A stretch of DNA of 64,000 bases from contig NZ_BMVR01000007.1 of NCBI RefSeq assembly GCF_014650815.1, forward strand, positions 316,976 to 380,975. Direction: 5' to 3'. A program made the position numbers and the translations under genes. The DNA is from Streptomyces flavofungini (GTDB taxonomy: Bacteria > Actinomycetota > Actinomycetes > Streptomycetales > Streptomycetaceae). Below the pieces are notes generated by a model. The model worked only from the letters and a program-made list of their open reading frames with translations, did not search any database and had not been told where the DNA came from. Of the stretch, positions 60,897 to 64,000 are shown one piece after another. The first letter of the stretch is position 1. Every line of letters begins with the position of its first letter.

Positions 60897-62051
60897 GTGC
60901 CATCGCTTATTGTTATCGGATACCGGGACGATCTCGACCGTGCGGTGCGGCGTCGAGGTTTGGACCCCTACTACCTTGTGCAGGCGCCGATGAGCCCGCC
61001 GCCGGGGCAGAGGTTCACGAGTGTCGCCGACATGGAGAACGCTCAGGAGCTGCTGCGGGCGGTGCTTGCCGCACGCATTGACGATGTGGCAGGCGTGCTG
61101 AGCGTGCATGAGATGGGTGTGTTCGGGGCGGCATATCTGCGGCAGCAGTTGAGCCTTCCCGGGAACACGGATTCAAAGACGGTGCTGTCCTTCCGGGACA
61201 AGTATCTGCAGAAGAGCAAGCTGCCGGACGACGTCAGGCGAGCCCGCTGCCGATACGTCACGGAGGGGACTTCTTTCGCCGAACTCGCCGCCGATCTGGG
61301 CGAGGTCTTCGTCGTCAAACCGGCGACCGGAGCGGGTTCGCTGCGTACGGAAATCGTGCGTTCTCCGGAAGAGTACGAACGAGCCCTGCAGCAGCTGCCG
61401 AGCCAGTCGGATGTGGGCGTCGTCGCCGAATCCTTCATCGACGCGCCGGAAGTCTATACGGACGGCATCTGGGAGGGCGGCGCTCTCCGCTGGTCCTCGA
61501 TGAGCAGCAACCACATCTCACCGCTCAGTGCCGTGAAGGGCGGTGTCCTCGCCGCACACATTCTCGACAGGAGACGGCATGCGGATCTGTTCCGGCAGGC
61601 GGAGGAACTCGCCGGGCGGGTGCTCACCGGCCTGGGTGCGCCGGATTGCGTCTTTCACATGGAGACGTTCGTCGAGGAGTCGGGGCTGACGCTGGGCGAG
61701 TGCGCCATCCGGCTCCCGGGGGCGCTGTCCCCGAACGTCAACCAACTGACGTACGGAGTCGACCTCTTCGACGCCGAGATCAGCCTGGCGCTCGGGGAGC
61801 CGATCGCCCAGGAGCTGGGCGGCGGAACACCCGACCGCTTCTACGGCTACATCCTGCTGCGCCGCTCGCAGGCTCTGACACAAGAGGACTTCGAGCGCGC
61901 CTTCGACTTCGACGAGATCGTCTACCACTCGTCGCCGGATGCGCCGGTCGGCCCGTACGGCCGCGTCGGGCAGGCCGTCGTGTCCGATGAGGACGAGCTG
62001 CAACTGCAGAAAACGATCGAGGACATCGTGCGCTTCAACGAGCTCGGCTGA
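60897..62051 (+). CDS. ATP-grasp ligase, first tandem paralog
   Basis: 384 aa. GTG 60897 is chosen because the paralog starts at the matching place with the same upstream ATTCGGGGGA sequence; an earlier TTG would add 14 unrelated residues. ATP-grasp motifs: NTDSKTVLSFRDKYLQKSKL, VVKPATGAGSLRTEIVRSPE, VVAESFIDAPEVYTDGIWEG, and metal-binding LTLGECAIRLPGALSPNV. It resembles amino-acid/carboxylate-amine ligases rather than graspetide ligases. It would join a carboxylate to an amine with ATP; the substrate (for example the lanthipeptide or a free amino acid) is unknown. Confidence 0.82.
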   Translation: MPSLIVIGYRDDLDRAVRRRGLDPYYLVQAPMSPPPGQRFTSVADMENAQELLRAVLAARIDDVAGVLSVHEMGVFGAAYLRQQLSLPGNTDSKTVLSFRDKYLQKSKLPDDVRRARCRYVTEGTSFAELAADLGEVFVVKPATGAGSLRTEIVRSPEEYERALQQLPSQSDVGVVAESFIDAPEVYTDGIWEGGALRWSSMSSNHISPLSAVKGGVLAAHILDRRRHADLFRQAEELAGRVLTGLGAPDCVFHMETFVEESGLTLGECAIRLPGALSPNVNQLTYGVDLFDAEISLALGEPIAQELGGGTPDRFYGYILLRRSQALTQEDFERAFDFDEIVYHSSPDAPVGPYGRVGQAVVSDEDELQLQKTIEDIVRFNELG

Positions 62052-62115
62052 GCCTGACCGTTCCGTCAGGACCGGCCGACGGAAGCATCGTGGGCCGCAT
62101 TCGGGGGAGACAAGA

Positions 62116-63276
62116 ATGCCGACAATGATCGTCATCGGGTACCGGGAGGATCTGGACCGGGCGCTGCGGCGCCGAGGCCTGGATGCCCACTACGTCGTGC
62201 AGGCACCGGCGAGCCCGCCGCCGGGGCGCAGGTTCACGCGTGTCGCCGACATGGAGAACGTGCAGGAAGTTCTGCGTGCCGTGCTGGCCGCGGGCATCGA
62301 CGATGCGGCGGGCGCGCTGAGCGTGCACGAGATGGGTGTGTTCGGGGCGGCCTATCTGCGGCAGCAGCTGAACCTGCCGGGAAACACGGACTCGAAGACA
62401 GCCCTCTGCTTCCGCGACAAGTACCTGCAGAAGAGCAAGCTGCCGCCGGGGATCAAGCGGGCCCGCTGCCGGTATGTCACACGGGACACTTCCTTCACGG
62501 ACCTCGTCGACGATCTGGGTGAGGTTTTCGTCGTCAAACCGGCGACCGGTGCCGGTTCCCAGCGCACGAACGTCGTGCGTTCCCCGGAAGAACTCACGCG
62601 CGCCGTGGAGGTTTTCCCGGACGCATCGGATGTACAGATCGTCGCTGAATCCTTCATCGATGCGCCGGAAGTCTATATGGACGGCATCTGGAGCGGCGGC
62701 GATCTCCTGTGGTCATCGATGACCCGCTATCACCTCTCGCCGCTGAGCGCGGCACACGGCAGCATCCTGGCCGCCCACATCCTCGACAAAGTGCGGCATG
62801 AGGAGCTTTTCCGGCGAACGGAGGACATCGCCAGACAGACGCTCACCACACTGAGTGCGCCCGACTGCGTCTTCCACCTGGAAGTGTTCGCGGAAGAATC
62901 AGGGCTCACTTTCGGCGAGTGCGCCATCCGGCTCCCGGGGGCGCTGTCGCCGAACGTCAACAAGCTGACGTACGGAGTCGACCTCTTCGATGTCGAGATC
63001 AGCCTCGCGCTCGGAGAAAGGATAAAGAAGCCTCTGGAGGACCGTGCGCCGGACCGTTTTTATGGCTACATCCTGCTGCGTCGCCCTGCTGGAAACACCT
63101 TGAGTCAAGAGGACTTCGAGCGGAATTTCATCTTCGACGAGATCCACTACTCGTCGTCGCCCGACACCCCGCTCGGTCCGTACGGCCTCGTCGGCACGGC
63201 GATCGTATCCGACCCGGATGAGCTGAAACTGCAGCAGAAGATCGAGGACATCGTGCGATTCAACGAGCTCGGCTGA
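62116..63276 (+). CDS. ATP-grasp ligase, second tandem paralog
   Basis: 386 aa from ATG 62116, 64 bp after the first copy. It is well over half identical by eye to the first throughout (shared LSVHEMGVFGAAYLRQQL, VVKPATGAGS, DRFYGYILLRR, ELxLQxxIEDIVRFNELG end). The same GGGGGA leader shows that the duplication included the ribosome-binding site. Substrate-proximal stretches differ (SMTRYHLSPLSAAHGSILAA versus SMSSNHISPLSAVKGGVLAA), suggesting two related specificities. Function as for the first copy. Confidence 0.82.
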   Translation: MPTMIVIGYREDLDRALRRRGLDAHYVVQAPASPPPGRRFTRVADMENVQEVLRAVLAAGIDDAAGALSVHEMGVFGAAYLRQQLNLPGNTDSKTALCFRDKYLQKSKLPPGIKRARCRYVTRDTSFTDLVDDLGEVFVVKPATGAGSQRTNVVRSPEELTRAVEVFPDASDVQIVAESFIDAPEVYMDGIWSGGDLLWSSMTRYHLSPLSAAHGSILAAHILDKVRHEELFRRTEDIARQTLTTLSAPDCVFHLEVFAEESGLTFGECAIRLPGALSPNVNKLTYGVDLFDVEISLALGERIKKPLEDRAPDRFYGYILLRRPAGNTLSQEDFERNFIFDEIHYSSSPDTPLGPYGLVGTAIVSDPDELKLQQKIEDIVRFNELG

Positions 63277-63596
63277 TCGATGAGATCGATGAAGCCCGGC
63301 TCACGGCTGCCCGCCCGCCGCGGCCACAAAGCCGTTCATGCCCACGCGCGCCGACCGGAATCAGCCGTCGGCCCTCGATTATGCGTGCGCGTCGTGATGC
63401 CTTCTCGCACCGGCCGATAGTCGGCGGGAATCCGGGCGACGCACACGCCCTTTTATTGATACCGAAGCGCGGGGACGCGGAGCACCATCAGTGACTTCGT
63501 CATCTCCCCGTTCGGCTTCGCCATCCATAAAACACCCCCATCGCGATGGAATTCAGGGCCGTTTTCCGACCCTTCTGATCGGAGGTCTTCGCCCCT
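63277..63596. other. 320-bp gene-free region before the ANL gene
   Basis: No coding sequence is supported. A GCCGA-TAG-TCGGC dyad lies at 63413-63425, and near the ANL gene there is a longer palindrome (63538-63549). It probably contains the terminator of the ATP-grasp genes and the promoter of the ANL gene, but no clear -10/-35 is seen. Confidence 0.5.
63538..63549. promoter_or_regulatory. 12-bp perfect palindrome upstream of the ANL gene
   Basis: CCATCGCGATGG reads the same on both strands and ends 47 bases before the ATG at 63597. It is a possible operator; no matching site is seen upstream of lanA or the ATP-grasp genes. Confidence 0.35.
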
Positions 63597-64000
63597 ATGC
63601 CGGACCACATACCCGCCTCGACGCTTCCGCGACTGCTGGAGAGCGCGGCACGCGACACCACCCGAGGCATCACCTTCATCGGCGGCTCGTTCCTGTCCTA
63701 CGCCGAACTGCGGGACAGCGCCTCCCGCATCACCCAAGGGCTGCACGGCCAGGGCGCCACCCCGGGCGACCGCGTCCTCATCGCCGCCCACGACCCCGAG
63801 ACCTTCTTCCGCGCCTTCTGGGGCTGCGTCCTCGGCGGCCTCGTACCCTGCCCCGTCGCACCCCCGGCCGACCCCTCCCGGTGGCAGCCGCAACTGGAGC
63901 ACCTGCGCGCCCTCCTGGACGACCCGCTGGTCGTCGTCTCCAAGGCCGGCTACGGCGACCTGCCCGACATCGGCCTGCGGACCGTCACCGTCGAGGAGTT
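63597..64000 (+). CDS. AMP-binding (ANL superfamily) enzyme, N-terminus only (cut by window edge)
   Basis: An open frame from ATG 63597, with GGAGG 13 bases upstream, runs off the right edge (134 residues seen). SFLSYAELRDSASRITQGLH, PGDRVLIAAHDPETFFRAFW and GCVLGGLVPCPVAPP are the N-terminal domain of an acyl/aminoacyl-adenylating enzyme (acyl-AMP ligase or NRPS adenylation/starter module). The catalytic motifs lie outside the window. Following a RiPP and ATP-grasp genes, it may feed an acyl or amino-acid unit to the same pathway. Confidence 0.75.
   Translation, partial: MPDHIPASTLPRLLESAARDTTRGITFIGGSFLSYAELRDSASRITQGLHGQGATPGDRVLIAAHDPETFFRAFWGCVLGGLVPCPVAPPADPSRWQPQLEHLRALLDDPLVVVSKAGYGDLPDIGLRTVTVEE

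Noticed and set aside
1..64000. tRNA, rRNA, CRISPR arrays, insertion sequences, integrase or attachment-site duplications
   Set aside because: I looked for cloverleaf-like blocks, regularly spaced repeats, transposase motifs and flanking direct repeats, and saw none that stand up; the cluster regions show no obvious mobile-element boundary.

Overview
The window reads as Streptomyces chromosome. It has very high GC, codons ending in G or C, heavy GTG/TTG start usage and GTGA/ATGA start-stop overlaps, rare TTA (bldA-type) codons confined to specialised-metabolism genes, and a 2-methylisoborneol operon. Both ends cut a gene. All calls come from reading translations and motifs; no database search was run.

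Layout. (1) 1-9.9 kb: housekeeping/stress accessory genes. They include a partial sigma-like membrane protein, a YceI lipocalin, an ECF41 (SigJ-type) sigma factor, an EEP-family phosphodiesterase, a YCII protein, a small RHH/MazF-like toxin-antitoxin pair, an epoxide hydrolase, a truncated TIGR03086 remnant, a carboxymuconolactone decarboxylase (CMD), a GlxA-type AraC regulator and a saccharopine-dehydrogenase-like protein. The CMD gene carries an exact ECF41 promoter (TGTCACA-N16-CGTC) and sigJ a one-mismatch version, so this is probably a local ECF41 regulon. (2) 10.25-29.14 kb: a six-gene, tightly coupled plus-strand operon of very large proteins without signal peptides: an M64-like metallopeptidase, a DUF6603-like plus kelch fusion, a stand-alone kelch propeller, and three large proteins (1065, 1749 and 615 aa) of unknown function. 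This is the best candidate for an undescribed system. (3) 29.18-44.60 kb: a 14-gene minus-strand operon that looks like a reducing type II polyketide/fatty-acid-like biosynthetic cluster. It has two complete ketosynthases, each followed by a shorter KS-like partner without the catalytic Cys, two ACPs, a FabG-type ketoreductase, a FabL/FabI-type reductase, a hotdog enzyme, two AMP ligases, a flavin monooxygenase/OYE fusion, an MFS exporter and a B12-type radical SAM enzyme. Two of its genes carry TTA codons. (4) 44.8-48.6 kb: folA-thyA, a YciO/Sua5 protein and a secreted amidase. (5) 49.3-52.9 kb: the 2-methylisoborneol operon (family 2B encapsulin shell, terpene synthase, GPP methyltransferase), preceded by 20-bp-spaced direct repeats. 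The synthase has an altered Asp-rich motif. (6) 53.0-57.2 kb: a secreted bulb-type lectin, a small secreted Cys-containing protein, katG, and a divergent Fur-family regulator. (7) 57.3-64.0 kb: a class II lanthipeptide locus (66-aa precursor, attenuator-like hairpin, LanM with a TTA codon), two tandem duplicated ATP-grasp enzymes behind a CRP-like operator, and the start of an ANL-superfamily adenylating enzyme cut by the window edge.

No tRNA, rRNA, CRISPR array, insertion sequence or attachment site was recognised.
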